Assembly: GCF_003573695.1 (NCBI RefSeq) | Contig: NC_039363.1 | Span: 124,851,302 to 124,915,301 of the forward strand | Direction: 5' to 3' | Length of the DNA stretch: 64,000 bases | Source of the DNA: Papaver somniferum | Taxonomy: Eukaryota > Streptophyta > Magnoliopsida > Ranunculales > Papaveraceae | Shown here: one piece after another, positions 11,131-22,593 of the stretch | Layout: every line of letters starts with the position of its first letter | Position numbering within the stretch: position 1 is the stretch's first letter | Notes under the pieces: model-generated | Database searches by the model: none | Told to the model about the DNA's origin: nothing | What the model saw: only the letters and a program-made list of their open reading frames with translations | Made by a program: the position numbers and the translations under genes

Positions 11131-12046
11131 TAGTAAGTGCGCCTATTTACAAGGTTGGTTATGAAGCAACAAGAAGTTATACTTGTTTGAGCATGTAGGT
11201 AATGAATGTTGAGCTTGTCTCCAGTCTTGTGCCTTTAAGATTGTATCTACTACTGCTATTACACTTCACATTACAACTGCAACTGCAAAATTTCTATGTT
11301 ATGAAAACTTAGAAAATGTTTACATACTTGTCATTTTATTGATACTACGCACAGAATTTGTATGTCCTTGGAACTTAAGAAATATTTCTAGCTACAGATT
11401 GGAACTTAAGAAATTTATATGTATTGCCTAAGTAGTTCTTTTCAGAGGTATACAGAATAAGTCTTTAGTTTATGATTTCATGAGTTGCCTAAGTTCAATG
11501 ATGATTGGTGTTTATAATTCAATGTATGAAATGACTATGTATTGCCAAAGTTATGTCTCTTAGAAACTTATGGGTATATACTTTGAATGTTGTTGCCTTA
11601 GAGCTGAAGAATTTCACTATAAATTCTGCCTAAAATTGTTGCAGGGGAATGATTTCCAAATAAACCGGGAGACTTAAGAATTAAAACCTGATTAAAAAGT
11701 AAACAAATAGTGGTTTTGACTGGTCCAAAACCTGATTTTGACTTGATTTGACCAGGTCAAAACCACTATTTTTTTGATGTTGCAAAAATTTCATAATTGC
11801 GATGAGCTGTTGCAAAATTCCCGTTTCGCAACTGTTCATAGCTGTTGCGACCATCTAATTTCGCACTGTTCCGAACTGTTACGACGAATTCACGTTGCAA
11901 CAGTTTAAAACTGTTGCAACCCAAAATTTGCAATTGCTTATGAGCCGTTGCGAAAATTGCCACATCGACTTTCGTAACAGAATCGCTGTTGCAACCTCTC
12001 TTTGCAACTTAATAGCCTGTTACTAAACATGAAAAATGGTGTGGTG
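11131..12046 (-). repeat. Right non-coding region and subterminal repeats of the small CACTA element
   Basis: From 11131 to about 11780 is AT-rich DNA with no gene, with a short inverted pair around GGTTTTGAC/GTCAAAACC near 11710-11765. From 11781 to 11998 there are about ten copies of GTTGC/GCAAC motifs. The element ends AAAAATGGTGTGGTG, the inverse of the left end with one change in the CACTA core (TAGTG to TGGTG). Confidence 0.8.
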
Positions 12047-12851
12047 TTCGTAAAGAATGTGACGAAGCCCTTAGTTGGAAGGAGGGTCTCATTTTAAAGC
12101 AAAAGGAGGATATTGCCTTAGTTGAGAGACGCCTCTCAGCCCAAGAAATCATCCGCAAGAAATATCATGCGTATTTCGAAGATGCTTGTGCTTCATTAGA
12201 TAAGGTTACTGTAGACCGTAACGTTTTATCTTCTGAGGTTTGTTCTCTTAAGAATAGACTTGTCGAGGCAGGATCTGAGTCATCTTCCATGTCCCATGCA
12301 TCCTTAGTTAGGAAGTTGGAAGAGTTAGAGATTGTTTACTAAGTTTTATCCTCTGAGAGTGCCTCCGGATTGATGTTGATGATCTCCGAACTGAACATAA
12401 TACCCTTATGGAAGATCTCGAATCCACTGGGGTGGACCTTGCAGAGTCCCAACATAGTTTAGAAGAATCCCTTATCCATGCAGGAGGTAGCTTAGGGTCC
12501 TTATATTCCAGCAGCATTCTTTATGTCTTTTGTCGCTTCTTCTTATTGCTTACACCCTTCGTTCTCGCAGGTCTCCAGGAACAGCTGGTGGGTGCAAATG
12601 CCAAGATTAATCGTCTCGAAGGCCAGATATCCTCGATGGAGATATCCAGCCAATTTGATGCTGCTGATAAGTTCAAGGCTGAGGCTCTTCAACAAGCTAA
12701 TGATCATCTTAATGCTCAAGTGATGGAGCTTCGTCAGAAGTCGGCTTCGGATTTGGAGGTTCAGTCATCTCAGATGGAGGTACAATATGAGCGTTCTCTC
12801 TTCGATTACATCAACGCTTCCTTTACGAAAGCTAAGATACATGTTGAATGA
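12047..12851 (+). pseudogene. Antisense extra reading frame of the gypsy element, right part
   Basis: This resumes the frame cut at 6901. It is strongly coiled-coil: KQKEDIALVERRLSAQE, then LSSEVCSLKNRL, then LEELEIVY before a stop near 12340. It goes on in another frame from about 12408 (MEDLESTGVDLAESQHSLEE). A probable intron follows about 12486 (GCAGGAG|GTAGCT ... TTCTCGCAG|GTCTCC). The last exon (about 12571-12851) again has heptads (LQEQLVGANAKINRLEGQ) and ends KAKIHVE. Product function unknown. Confidence 0.65.
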
Positions 12852-13568
12852 GTTGTCTTTCCTCGTCTTCCTTACCCTTGATCATGCCGTGTCCAGTCTA
12901 TCTTAACTGAACTATTTGTTGTACTATGCCCCCAGCTGAGGGGCCTTTGTATCGTCCCCTTTCCTTGAAAAAAAATACTTCGTGATGGTTTGAACCTTTG
13001 TTATCTGCAACTTTTAAGACATGTTAGTCATATTTTGGTAACATTATTATTGTACCTATGTTATTGCATGAATATTTTGTTTGTAGACGTATTACGTCTA
13101 GATGATTGCACATTCAATTCATTACAATGTGCTAAGGTATGTCTAACCTTGGGTGGAACATTAATCGTCCTACCTAAGTATCCTTTGGCCAGAAGGTACC
13201 GTGGTGGCGAAGGCTCCTACGTGGGCAATAGTTTTCTTGTAACCCTACGCGTTCAGCGCGAAGGCTTCTTTACTTCGACAAGGTATCTCTATAGGGGATA
13301 TATTACTTTTTCTTATTGCCTCATGAATGGAGCTATCACTCCGAGGATCCGAGTATTGACATGTGCGCAGTTATGTCTTGCCTTGTCTCATCGTCAATCT
13401 TGACGGAGAGTGTCTATTCTAACCTAATTTGTACTTAATCAAAAATTGACTTTCTCTTAGCAAAAGGTTTCTTTCATTGATTAGTAAGGTTCATAATACC
13501 TTTGATCAGGGATAGAACATGGTGGGCTATTGCCCGTTCCATTCTTCTCCTGAGTAATCACCATTCTC
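12852..13568. other. Non-coding spacer between antisense frame and integrase
   Basis: I see no gene here. It holds the 3' ends of two convergent transcription units: the antisense frame ends at 12851 on plus and integrase ends near 13569 on minus. GAAGGCTYC-like short repeats occur at 13200-13270. Confidence 0.5.
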
Positions 13569-14579
13569 TTACGGATAGTATTTTTTTAGGTACATTTCAT
13601 TCCAAGGGTGTTGAAATACTTCTCCTTTGAGGGTCCTTAGGTAGTATGACCCTTTTCCAGCGATGTCGTGTATGATGTAGGGCCCATACCACGTTGGATC
13701 TAGCTTGCCCCACTCCTTCTTTCTTTGATATGGTGGTATCTGATGCAACACGTATTCTTCGACCATAAAGTTTCTAGGGATGACCCGTTTGTTGTATTCG
13801 CGAGCTAGCCTTCGTTGATAGTTTACCATCTTTTGCAAAGCCACTTCCCGCCTTTCTTCAAGATCATCGAGCTTCTATATCATTAGGTCCGTTGTTAGGT
13901 TCTTCTCCATGCTTTCGTTTTTGTTGTTGGAAGTATTATCTCCGTTGGGATGACCGCTTCGTCTCCGTAGGTTAGCAAGAATGGAGTTTTTCCCTTGTCT
14001 GCCCTCCTTGTATTTTGGCAGGCCCACAGGACATTGTGTAGTTGTTCGCACCATCTTATATTGTATGCTCCTAGCTTTTTCTTCAAGTTCATCGCTATTG
14101 TTTTGTTAGTCGCCTTCGCTTGTCCATTGCTCTTAGGGTACGTATATAGGAGTGGACTTGTTTTTCTGAATGTTGAAAGTTTTGAATAACATATCTATGT
14201 TCTTTCCTTGCAACTGCTTGACATTGTCAGAGACTATGGCGGCTGGTATTCCAAACCTGCATATGATTTGCTCAAACAAGATCTTAAAGACATCTGTGTC
14301 CCTAATTCTATCCAAAGCCTTTGCTTCCACCCACTTGGTGAAGTAATCCGTAAACACAATAAGGTATTTTATGTTCGAGGTTCCCTCTATTAAGGGTCCA
14401 ACAATATCAACCCCCCACTTGACAAATGGCCAAGGGCTGATGACTGAGTTAAGCTCCGTTGCTGGTGCTTTAATCTTCCTGGAAAAGCGTTGGCATCTCT
14501 CACAGTGCTTAGCCACGTTCTTTGGATCTTCGTCCATGCTTAGCCAGTAGTATCCTTGCATTTTGGCTTTGACTGCCAA
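13569..14579 (-). pseudogene. Gypsy integrase
   Basis: The minus-strand frames 14133-14579, 13895-14092 and 13569-13844 together give a Ty3/gypsy integrase, which joins element cDNA to host DNA in the nucleus. Visible are the end of the zinc finger (CERCQRFSRK), the first core aspartate (WGVDIVGPL), the second (AAIVSDN, followed by VKQ where NG is usual) and the C-terminal region (LLTYGDEAVIPTE, later WYGPYIIHDI). The three pieces are in different frames and the second acidic motif is altered, so the enzyme is inactive. Confidence 0.88.
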
Positions 14580-15185
14580 GGACCTTCTTCCGCTATGATT
14601 GTCGACATCTCTGCTGTGTATATCATGGAGTATTCTTCTTCCTTTGGTTCGTTAGAGGCACCGCATCAGAGGTCCAAGAAATGACCTTATGTATAGTATT
14701 CCATCACGGAGGCTGTACATTGCTGCTTTTGATTCAAGTTTCCGAGCCTCCTTGACATCTGCTGGTAAGGTGCTTTTGTCAAGGTATTGGTTAATTGGAA
14801 GCCTCCAATCATCATCCGCTTCGTCTTCATTGTCTTCATCCGACATAGATTGGTCTTTGTCAGATTCTTCGACTTCGTCATCTGATTCTTCTTCGTCTTC
14901 TTTTCCTTTCTCAGCTTCTCTCATGTCTCGAGTTTGAACGGTCAAATCCTCCCCAGCTTCTGAGATTGGTCCCTCTATCGAAGGCTCGTATATCCTTCCA
15001 ATTTGCACAGAGGTGGTATTTCTGTCCCTTAGCATCGATGATATGAATGTTAAGGTATATGCGTGTCTGTTATATTTTCAACATACATGTCTGAATGTAA
15101 CGTTGTTGATCTTTGGCGCATGCTCTTGTGCTAACTTTAGGTACGAAGATAGTATTGGATCCAAAGTTTGATATTTGATCTCGAT
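14580..15185 (-). pseudogene. Linker between second RNase H and integrase
   Basis: The minus frame 14652-15035 has an acidic, serine-rich stretch (EESDDEVEESDKDQSMSDED), then WRLPINQYLDKSTLPADV and MYSLRDGILY, the usual segment just before the integrase zinc finger in Tat elements. It is frame-shifted relative to the domains on either side. Confidence 0.7.
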
Positions 15186-16039
15186 TTATCTAATGACTAA
15201 CTGTGAGACACTAGTCAAACGAACATCTGATAGGCCTAGCTCCCATGCCAAGCGTAGACCATGTACGACCACCTCGTATTTTGTGATGTTATTAGTGTAT
15301 TGTTTGAATTCTAACCTGAACGCATACATGAGTGTCGGTCTCCGGTAGGGGTTGTTATTACAATCCCTATGCCTGCGCCCTCTCCATTGGAGGAGCCATC
15401 TACGAATATCTCCCACCTCCGTGAATTCTGAGGTTCCAAGAGATCTTCTGGTTCTTGCTTGTCTTCCTCCATTCCTGGGATGTCATCTATCTCTTCTTTG
15501 TCGTTGAGAGGTAGGTCCGCTAGAAAGTCTGCTAAGATTTGCGATTTCTCATCCTTCCTAGTCTCAAAGATTATGTGGTACTGTTTGATCATGTCATTCC
15601 ATTTTTCCACCCTTCCAATTTTCTCCGTGCTGTCGAGGATTTGACCTATCTGAGCCTTTGTGAAGACTCGGATGGTATGTGCGTCGAAATATATCCTTAG
15701 TTTTTGTATTTCCACTACTAAGGCATATATAAGATGCTCCACCTTGGTATAGTTACGCTCCGCTGAACTGAGTGTCTTGCTGATGTAGTATATGGGATTT
15801 TCTTCTTGTCCCTGATCTCGTACCAATACTGCGCTCACAGCATAGCTTGTTGCTGCTAAGTACAAGGTGAGTATCACACCTGGCTTCGGCTTCTGTAGGA
15901 TGGGTACTGAAGCCAAGTATTCTTTGATCTTTTGAAAAGCTTGCTCGCATTTCGTGGTCCACATAAACGTGCTTTCTTTCCTTAGTGTATCGAAAAATGC
16001 TTTGCATTTATCCGATGATCTTGCTATGAATCTTCCCAT
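15186..16039 (-). pseudogene. RNase H and second RNase H-like domain of the gypsy pol
   Basis: Frame 15311-16039 starts with the standard gypsy RNase H (FMWTTKCEQAFQKIKEYL, YAVSAVLVRDQ, IYYISKTLSSAERNY, ILADFLADLP). It then runs into a second, plant-acquired RNase H (WEIFVDGSSNGEGAGIGIV). The end of that domain lies in another frame at 15186-15416 (FKQYTNNITKYEVVVHGLRL), so there is a frameshift near 15330. Two RNase H domains in tandem are the mark of the Tat branch. Confidence 0.88.
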
Positions 16040-16081
16040 GGAATCTAAGATTCCATTTAGCTTTTGTACTCCTTTTAGTGT

Positions 16082-16882
16082 TTATGGAGATGGAATTTCC
16101 ATTATTTCTCTGACCCTTTCAGGGTATACTTCTATTCCTCGCTTAGTTACCAAGTATCCCAAGAATTTTCCTGAGGTTACTCCGAATGTGCATTTCTCCG
16201 GGTTTACCTTCATGTGAAAGTTTCTCATGGCTTCGACTATTTCCCTTAGATCTGACAGGTGGTTTTTCGCCTCTTTGGTTTTGATAAGCATATCGTCCAC
16301 GTAGACCTCCACTATCTTGCCTATCCACGGCTTAAAGCTCTTGTCTACCAATCGCCGGTATGTTTCCCCAGCGTTCTTTAGTCCAAAAGGCATCCTTGTA
16401 TAACAATACAAGCCTCGTAGGGTAAAGAAAGCAGTATGCTCCTGGCCTTCTTCTGCAAGGGCGATTTGGTTGTAACCTGAGTATCCATCCATAAAGGATA
16501 GCCTCTGGTGACCTTCGGTTGCATTGATTAGTTGGTCAATGTTTGGCAACGAGTAGCTGTCTTTGGGGCACGCTTTGTTGAGATTACTAAAGTCGATGCA
16601 AATGCATACGCCTCCGTTCTTCTTGGGCACAATCACCATGTTGGATATCCACGTAGGATACTTGACTTCTCGTATGAACCCTGCGGTTAATAGCTTTTGT
16701 AATTTCTTTTCTACCGCTTCTTGGTAGATGTCTGCCACCTTACGGATACGTTGCTTGAATGGTGGTATTTCTGGTTTGAGCCGAAGGTGGTGGGAGACCA
16801 TATTCGGGTCAATTCCAGGCATGTCTTCCATTGACCATGCAAAGACATCTGCGTAGTCCCTTAGTAGCCTTTTTAGTTGCAT
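16082..16882 (-). pseudogene. Gypsy reverse transcriptase
   Basis: The 266-residue open frame holds the whole RT palm and fingers: VVIVPKKNGG-type (here MVIVPKKNGGVCICIDF), LNKACPKDSYSLP, SFMDGYSGYNQI, MPFGLKNAGETYRRLVD and the catalytic YVDDMLIKT with both aspartates intact. It is the best preserved part of this pol. It is separated from RNase H by a stop near 16080 and from protease by a frameshift, so the full polyprotein cannot be made. Confidence 0.9.
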
Positions 16883-16895
16883 CTCCTCTTCCTAT

Positions 16896-18354
16896 TCAAG
16901 TAAAGTTCCGATGTTGATCATTTTTGGCTCCGCCTCTGTTCCGATGTTGATTTTCTTTGTTGGTTCCACCGGTGAGAAGGTTTATTTCTGAGGACGTTGA
17001 GGAGTGCTTTTCTGTAATTGTCATTTGGCAGAGACGTACGCCCCTGGAGTGGCGGAGGTGCTTGTCTCTGGAACTGATATGGCTTCGGGTACTAAGAAGG
17101 CTCCGTCCTTCACTTTTTTGGTGTTTTCCTTTTGTCTTTTTCTTTCGTGCTGGTGGGCAGAAATTCTTTCTTCGTTGAGTCTGACCTCTGCTAAATTGCA
17201 TAGCCTTGCGTCTTGCTGGTCACCTTTGATTTCCATTTCACCCATGGGTGTAGGGAATCAAAGGTACTGATGATATGTCGAAGTTGTTCCTCGTAATCTA
17301 TGGATCCATAGTCTTCCCATGATTACATTGTAGGGCGAAGGTGCTTTCACCACACAAAACCTTGTATTGGTTACTAAGGGTCCTGCACGTACCTGCAAGA
17401 CAATTTCTCCTCTTGGCCTAGAGACTTCTCCAAACCGTATATTGTGCAAGTGGAAGAATCCATCTGCTCCGCTGTCAAACCCATGTGTATGTAGGGTTCG
17501 TAAAACAATACATTTAACGAGCTTCCCCCGTCAACGAGGACCTTCGTAACGTTCCATCCGTGTATTGGAAGAGTGATCACAAGTGGATCGTTGTACATAT
17601 CGACCTTCTGATTGACGTATTTTGTTGAGAATGTTAATGGGGTGGCCATCCATTCTTCCCAAGTGCTAGTAGGTGGTCCGCTTAGCTTGAACACCTCGTG
17701 GGTTTCTAGCTTTCTTATGTTTCGAGCTAACTCGAGGATGTCTTCGAGCAGTTCTTCTTGACCTCCGCTGGAGAAGGTGATCATGTTGATGTATTTGCCG
17801 TCCTGAGGTAGTTCTACCCTTTTCTTATGGGCCACCTCAGTTTTCGCTGGCTGTATCTGTATGTACTCCATGAATTTGCCTTCGTCTATGAATCTATGAA
17901 TTGTGTTCCTTAGGTGATAGCATGTATCAGTTGTATGTCCATAGTACTGATGGTACTCGTAGTACTCCTTAGCCTCCTTCGTCTTCTCTAGTTTCTTTCC
18001 CCTAGTGTTAGGGTAAGGAAAGCCCGGCTTCGCTCCTTCCTTGCTTAGGATGTGGGAGAATGTGGTATTTAGCTTTGTGTAGATCTTATCTACAAACTCG
18101 TCCCTTTCTTTTCCTCTGCCTTTTCCAACTCCGTATTTTGATCTTTTGTATCGAGAACTGGTTCTTCCCCCGGTCTCGTTTTTCCTCTTAGATATCTCCG
18201 GAATTGGTTCCAGAGAGTTGGTTCGTTGTGGAGCTGTTGTTGTCCTTGCTTGTGCCTTGGGGTTTTCCTTCTGGATTTCTTCAATTCTGATGTAGCGGTC
18301 TTGGACAACCCTGAGCTCTCCTTCGGAATCAAGGGATCTGTTGTGAAGCTCCAC
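16896..18354 (-). pseudogene. Gag C-terminus and aspartic protease of the gypsy element
   Basis: Frame 17374-18354 begins in the gag C-terminus, with a zinc-knuckle-like YEYHQYYGHTTDTCYHL whose first cysteine is replaced by tyrosine. It then enters the protease with the active-site motif VLVDGGSSLNVLF. The protease end (FCVVKAPSPYNVIMGRLWIH) is in another frame at 17258-17449. From 16896 to 17257 the linker to RT is broken. The protease would cut the Gag-Pol precursor. Confidence 0.85.
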
Positions 18355-18399
18355 GAAGATAGCTGAGGTTCTATCAAGTTCGTACTTATAGAAATTAAT

Positions 18400-19469
18400 G
18401 CTAATTTCTAGATTGACTTTTCCGATTGCTTGGCACGTCTTCTGCCATCTGTCTGTTTACTGCATCAATGTTTCCCGGGGTCCGATAGCTAAAGAAAATA
18501 GCCTATCTAACCCTGCCTTCGTTGATTTTTTGTACATGTATGTCTCCAAGAATACCGTAGACAATTGTTCAAAGGAGTCAATTGAGTTTGCTGGTAAGTT
18601 GTCATACCACGCCAATACTGATCTTGTCAAGCTTGTAGGAAATACCTACAAAGTACTTCCTCATCTCTTTTCCAATGGGCAAGGACATGAGTATAGTATC
18701 GTAGGTGGGATGCGGGATCAGAGGTACCATTGTAGGTATGAAACACAGGTACTGGGCATTTCGCAGGGATAGGCTCCCTCAAAATGCGGAGTGACAACGG
18801 AGATGTTGTCACTTCATGGAGCACTTCTTCTAGCCTTGCGCCTGCATGGCCGGTTTTCAGCCCTTGTATTTCTTTCCGCATCTTCTCCATTTTCTCCATA
18901 ACCATGTTCACATTGTGAGCATCTCTGGAAAATGCCTCATCATAGTAGGATCGATAGGGCTTGTAGGTTGAGTCCGTCTCGTCTGGATCGTGGTGCGTTC
19001 TCCTGGTCCCCTTAGGTGGGTTAGACTTTGGTGGGTTAAGATCCACCCTTCGTCTTCCTGATATAGCTCCGTTCTCACGCCTCTTTAACGGAGGGTGAGT
19101 TTGGGAACCTTCAATCTGCACATCCAGCATATCTTTTAGGTTATGGTTCTCCTGAGCCATCACGTGCATGGCAACCTCGTGTTCCTTGTTCCGTAGTAGC
19201 AAAGCTGCTACTTGTGCTGCCATTTGTTCTTCGTTGTGGATTCCACCACCCTGAGGAGTGTTGTTGGCCGGATCCTCAGAGTTATCCACTCCTTCTTCTA
19301 TGACCAGTGCGTCTGGATCTATCTGTATCGGAGTTAGGTTTCTCAACCCTCGTCCCATAGGAACTAGGGTTCTGGGTAACCCTGCGTTGGCCGCAGGTGG
19401 TTGCGTGAAATTGGAATGCTCCGGTAATGGCATGCCGTAAAGTGGTTGTGCTCCCGATGTTTGCCCCAT
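18400..19469 (-). pseudogene. Gag N-terminal part of the gypsy element
   Basis: The frame starts at a methionine at 19469 (MGQTSGAQPLYGMP) and is low-complexity, then helical (AAQVAALLLRNKEHEV), then enters the capsid-like retrotransposon gag domain (VFHTYNGTSDPASHLRYY). It stops at 18627. The rest of the domain is in another frame to about 18400. Gag forms the particle that packages element RNA. Confidence 0.82.
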
Positions 19470-20221
19470 CCCTTCAGCAGGAATAAACGACTTTGGTAGC
19501 AGCTGTTCTTCTTTCTATTTCGCTTTGTCCGCCCTCTGCTTGGGTTCTTTGGTTTGCTTGAGACGGCTTTTGAGATCTTCCTCTCGGTCGTGAGCTTGTT
19601 GGTATATCACTTGATTTCTGCATGCCTTCGACTTTTGTTATCCTGCGGTCACAAAAAAAAACGACAAAAATCTGCTACTTGGGTGCCTTCGTCAAAAGTA
19701 TCAATTAATGCTCTGACACAAAAGACGGCTAAGCAGCTTTTTCAGAAAAAGGACTGAAATGGCATCTTGGAGAGACAGGTACTGACTTTTTAATGGTACC
19801 CTTGGAGAAAACAACCTTAAATGTTGAAAATAATTAAAAAGGGTACCAGATCTTTTCGAAAAATGGGGTATTAAATGCTTGAAAAGATTTTTGCTTCCTT
19901 AAATTCTTGCTGAGATTCCTCAGTGCTCAGAGGTACTCATATCTGAAGAATACTTTGTCGGAAAAGGTGTTTTAGTACAAAACAAAAGTTTTAACGTTTT
20001 GTGAGTGTGTTTTTGTGAAAACTTTTGTAGATATGTGATATTGCTAGTCTTTAGAGGCTATGAACTCAAAGAACTTGCGAGAACAATGGACGAACCAATC
20101 ACTAGAAAGTGAGATCCATCGTTGTCGAACTCAGATATCTTCGTTAAAGAAGATGTGTAAGTAAAATAAATGACGAAATATAAAAACTCAAGCTGGTGAG
20201 CAAAACCTTCTAGCGCCAAAC
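19470..20221 (-). other. 5' untranslated region and primer-binding site of the gypsy element
   Basis: On the minus strand TTTGGCGCTAGAAGG (20206-20220) lies one base inside the 5' LTR and is the primer-binding site commonly seen in Tat-like elements. The remaining ~730 bases up to gag show no gene. Confidence 0.8.
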
Positions 20222-21130
20222 TGTGACTACTTGTTTTCCCGTAGTCTACGTAATGTATACAGTTCGGAGAATCGGATACTAAGTAGTATCGATGCCTCAG
20301 TTGAACTAATGATGCTAAGTAATAAAATATATCGAAGATCACAAGAATAACTAAGAGCACTTATGTAAAATAAATGCTACTAAGTTATCACGAGACATAA
20401 TATATTACGTGGTTCGAATTTCGTCTACGTCCACGGGGTAACGAGTGATTTGTTTGTATTAAGTTGTAGTGGTTACAAAAAATATTAGATGCTTCCCAAA
20501 GTAATAGAGAGAAATCAAGTTGAAGTCATTACTTAAGTTCTCAAAATTAAAGAGGTATAAGCTTAAGACTAAATCTTCTCCTCCTAAGAATTGAATTCCC
20601 TTAGTTTGTTTGTGAGGCTTGGTATTTATAGCCCCTTCTGCTCAAGGTATATCTTTGCTGCCTCTGGGTCCATCGTCTCCTGATATACCTTTCGTACATA
20701 TGGTACCTTCGTTCGCCGCGTGCTTTCTCTAGTCGAACTCTGCCACCTCAGCTGACCCACATTCCTTCGGGAACTTCCCAACCTTAGTACAGATTGTACC
20801 TTCGTTTACTTCCAGCCTCTGCTAATCTGGTTCCGCCACATTATCTCTCTCCACGTGCTTTGATTATGCGTGTAGATAAGAGATTTGTGCATTTAATGCT
20901 GATTAGATATGTCATCTACCTCTGTCCCTTCGCCAGCTGCCTCCCCATAGACTAGGCTTTTACTTCTTTCATCTCAGCCGTCGAGGCATCATTTCTCGGG
21001 ACGAGATAAAGTAGATCTACAAATGTATCCTCTGTCACTTGGATTCCTCTGTATAGCGAAGGATACACAGTTATCTTGTATGCGACCACTGAGATCGTGA
21101 CACGTGCTCCGTAGAATATTATTATTCACA
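20222..21130 (-). repeat. 5' LTR of the Tat-like gypsy element
   Basis: This is 909 bases, the partner of 3122-4031. On the minus strand it starts TGTGAATAAT. It should hold the promoter: TATAAATA on the minus strand at 20623-20630. Confidence 0.93.
20623..20630 (-). promoter_or_regulatory. TATA box in the gypsy 5' LTR
   Basis: TATAAATACCAAGCC on the minus strand is conserved in the other LTR near 3524-3531. It would start transcription into gag at lower coordinates. Confidence 0.65.
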
Positions 21131-21135
21131 ACCTC

Positions 21136-22180
21136 AATTAAAGTCTTCACTAGACCATCATGCATCTTAATTTGAATTGTACCTACACTCACCACTTCAC
21201 AAGTGATATTGTTTCCCATAATAATTCATCCACTTTTCCGAGATTGATAAGTAGAAAACCATTCTCATGAGGACACATATGAAAAGTACAACCCGAGTCA
21301 AGAATCCACCCACAATCCGAACTTTCGGTGTAAACCATAAGAACGGTTCCATCATCACTTTCTTCTCAACATTTGTTGTGGTAGGTGGTTAGTATTCTTC
21401 TCAAGATTCTTCCTTTCCAGAAAATCTTTCCTGAAAAGCCTTTCTTGCTTACAATGAAAGCATTTGAATTTACCCAGTTTAGTTTTAAACTTAGACTTAC
21501 ATATACTTCTATCTAAACCACCCTTTTGATTTGTTTATCCTCTTACAAACAACCCATCTCCGAAATCTCTTTACAATCAATACCGGTCTTCTTTAACTCT
21601 TTTGAGTTCAAAGCCGCCTTTAACGTCTTCCATTGGAATTTTAGTCTTTCTATACATTACAATATCAATAAAATTCTCATAAGATAATAGTGAGGAACAA
21701 AGCAAACCTAATGCTTGGTATTCATTTTTAATTTTCACATCAATGTTTGCCAAATCCAAGAGAATTTTATTATAATCATCAATATGATCAATAATAGATA
21801 TTCCTTCATGCAATCTAAGAGTATATAATTCTTCTTAATATAAAGACTATTAGTCATGGATTTATTCATATACCTCTTTTCAAACTTGTTTCACATCCTA
21901 TTCGGAGTCGTTTCCGTCGCAACTTCTCTCAAGACCTCATTGCTAAAAAAAAATAAAAAAATTAACCCATGTACTCTCTCCGTGAGTTCTTCCTTGACCT
22001 CATCATTCAATGTTGTTGCTAGAGCCGTATTCGCATTAAAAGTTTTCAGTAAACTTTGTTGCACCAAAACAACCCTCATATTTAGCCTCCATAAATTAAA
22101 ATCATTCCTTCTATCAAACTTCTCAATCCCATACTTGCTTCTATTGTAGATCGCTCCTGTCCAGAGATCTGATACCAATT
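21136..22180 (-). pseudogene. copia gag with primer-binding site
   Basis: On the minus strand the first piece (21891-22178) has KFDRRNDFNLWRLNMRVVLVQQ, a standard plant copia gag start. The second (21577-21813) has the IDDYNKILLDLANIDVKI and SLLSYENFIDIV segment of the gag domain. Further down, near 21420-21460, is a broken CCHC zinc knuckle. It stops at the gypsy insertion (21130). The primer-binding site TTGGTATCAGA (minus, about 22169-22179), complementary to initiator tRNA-Met, is next to the LTR. Confidence 0.85.
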
Positions 22181-22418
22181 TGTGAGAACGAATGGCTCAA
22201 GCTATCACAATCAACCAAGATATAAAATAAAAATGAAATCAAAGTAAATTAAGCATACACACACAACTCAAGGGTTTATAGTGGTTCAATAAAGATGATC
22301 TACATCCACTTGCGCAGACAACGAAATGATCCCACTATGATCAAACAAGATTACAAGGTATTCATTCAAACCCCACTCAAGAACCTTAGCCCCTTTTTGG
22401 TGCCTCATACACACACAC

Positions 22419-22458
<40 letters not shown>

Positions 22459-22593
22459 TTAATTACAAGGAAATCTGATTTCCTTTTTATCTCATGTTGC
22501 CTTTTAGGTTAGACATAATCTAATGGACTGTCAGTCCAAGTCTAGGGAGTAAGCCCAACCATAATACTACCCATATTCAAGGCATATACAACA
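22181..22593 (-). repeat. 5' LTR of the copia element
   Basis: This is 413 bases, on the minus strand TGTTGTATATG...CGTTCTCACA, bordered inside by the primer-binding site. It contains a CT microsatellite (about 22422-22455, some 16 repeats). Confidence 0.88.

Larger units (their letters stand above)
6901..12046. mobile_element. Non-autonomous CACTA transposon carrying exportin-1 and ARF gene fragments
   Basis: The left end CACTACACCATTTTCC and the right end, read inverted as CACCACACCATTTTTC, form the terminal repeats. The flanking TTC (6898-6900 and 12047-12049) is the 3-bp target duplication typical of CACTA/EnSpm elements. Both ends carry many short direct and inverted copies of a motif around GTTGCGA/TCGCAAC (6934-7045 and 11781-11998), as expected for subterminal transposase-binding repeats. 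No transposase gene is present. The interior has intron-exon structured DNA in plus orientation with fragments of at least two host genes. Removing it rejoins the antisense frame of the host gypsy (ends at 6900, resumes at 12047). Confidence 0.92.
3122..21130 (-). mobile_element. Tat-like Ty3/gypsy retrotransposon inserted in the copia element
   Basis: The element has two LTRs (3122-4031 and 20222-21130) with TG...CA ends and flanking ACCTG (3117-3121) and ACCTC (21131-21135), a 5-bp target duplication with one change. On the minus strand the order is PBS, gag, protease, RT, RNase H, a second RNase H-like domain, integrase, a long non-pol region with an antisense reading frame, polypurine tract and 3' LTR. 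A second RNase H and an extra frame between pol and the 3' LTR are known marks of the Tat branch of plant gypsy elements. About 5.1 kb of its length is a CACTA insertion (6901-12046), leaving roughly 12.9 kb of its own sequence. Confidence 0.93.
1..22593 (-). mobile_element. Ty1/copia retrotransposon, split by a nested gypsy element and cut by the window edge
   Basis: On the minus strand this runs from a 5' LTR (22181-22593) through gag (21136-22180), then, after a gap caused by the gypsy insertion (3122-21130), GAG-pre-integrase, reverse transcriptase and RNase H remnants (134-3116), to part of the 3' LTR (1-133). The two LTR stretches match over their last ~110 bases, both ending in ...GGCATATACAACA on the plus strand. 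The domain order gag-integrase-RT-RNase H is that of Ty1/copia. The reading frames are broken by stops and frameshifts throughout, so the element is dead. It is the oldest visible layer of this block because the gypsy sits inside it. Confidence 0.9.

Noticed and set aside
14689..14937. Plus-strand serine-rich frame of 82 codons
   Set aside because: It is the complement of the acidic linker in the minus-strand gypsy pol.
22422..22455. CT microsatellite as a promoter element
   Set aside because: It lies in a dead copia LTR, and simple repeats of this kind are common; no further signal supports a function.
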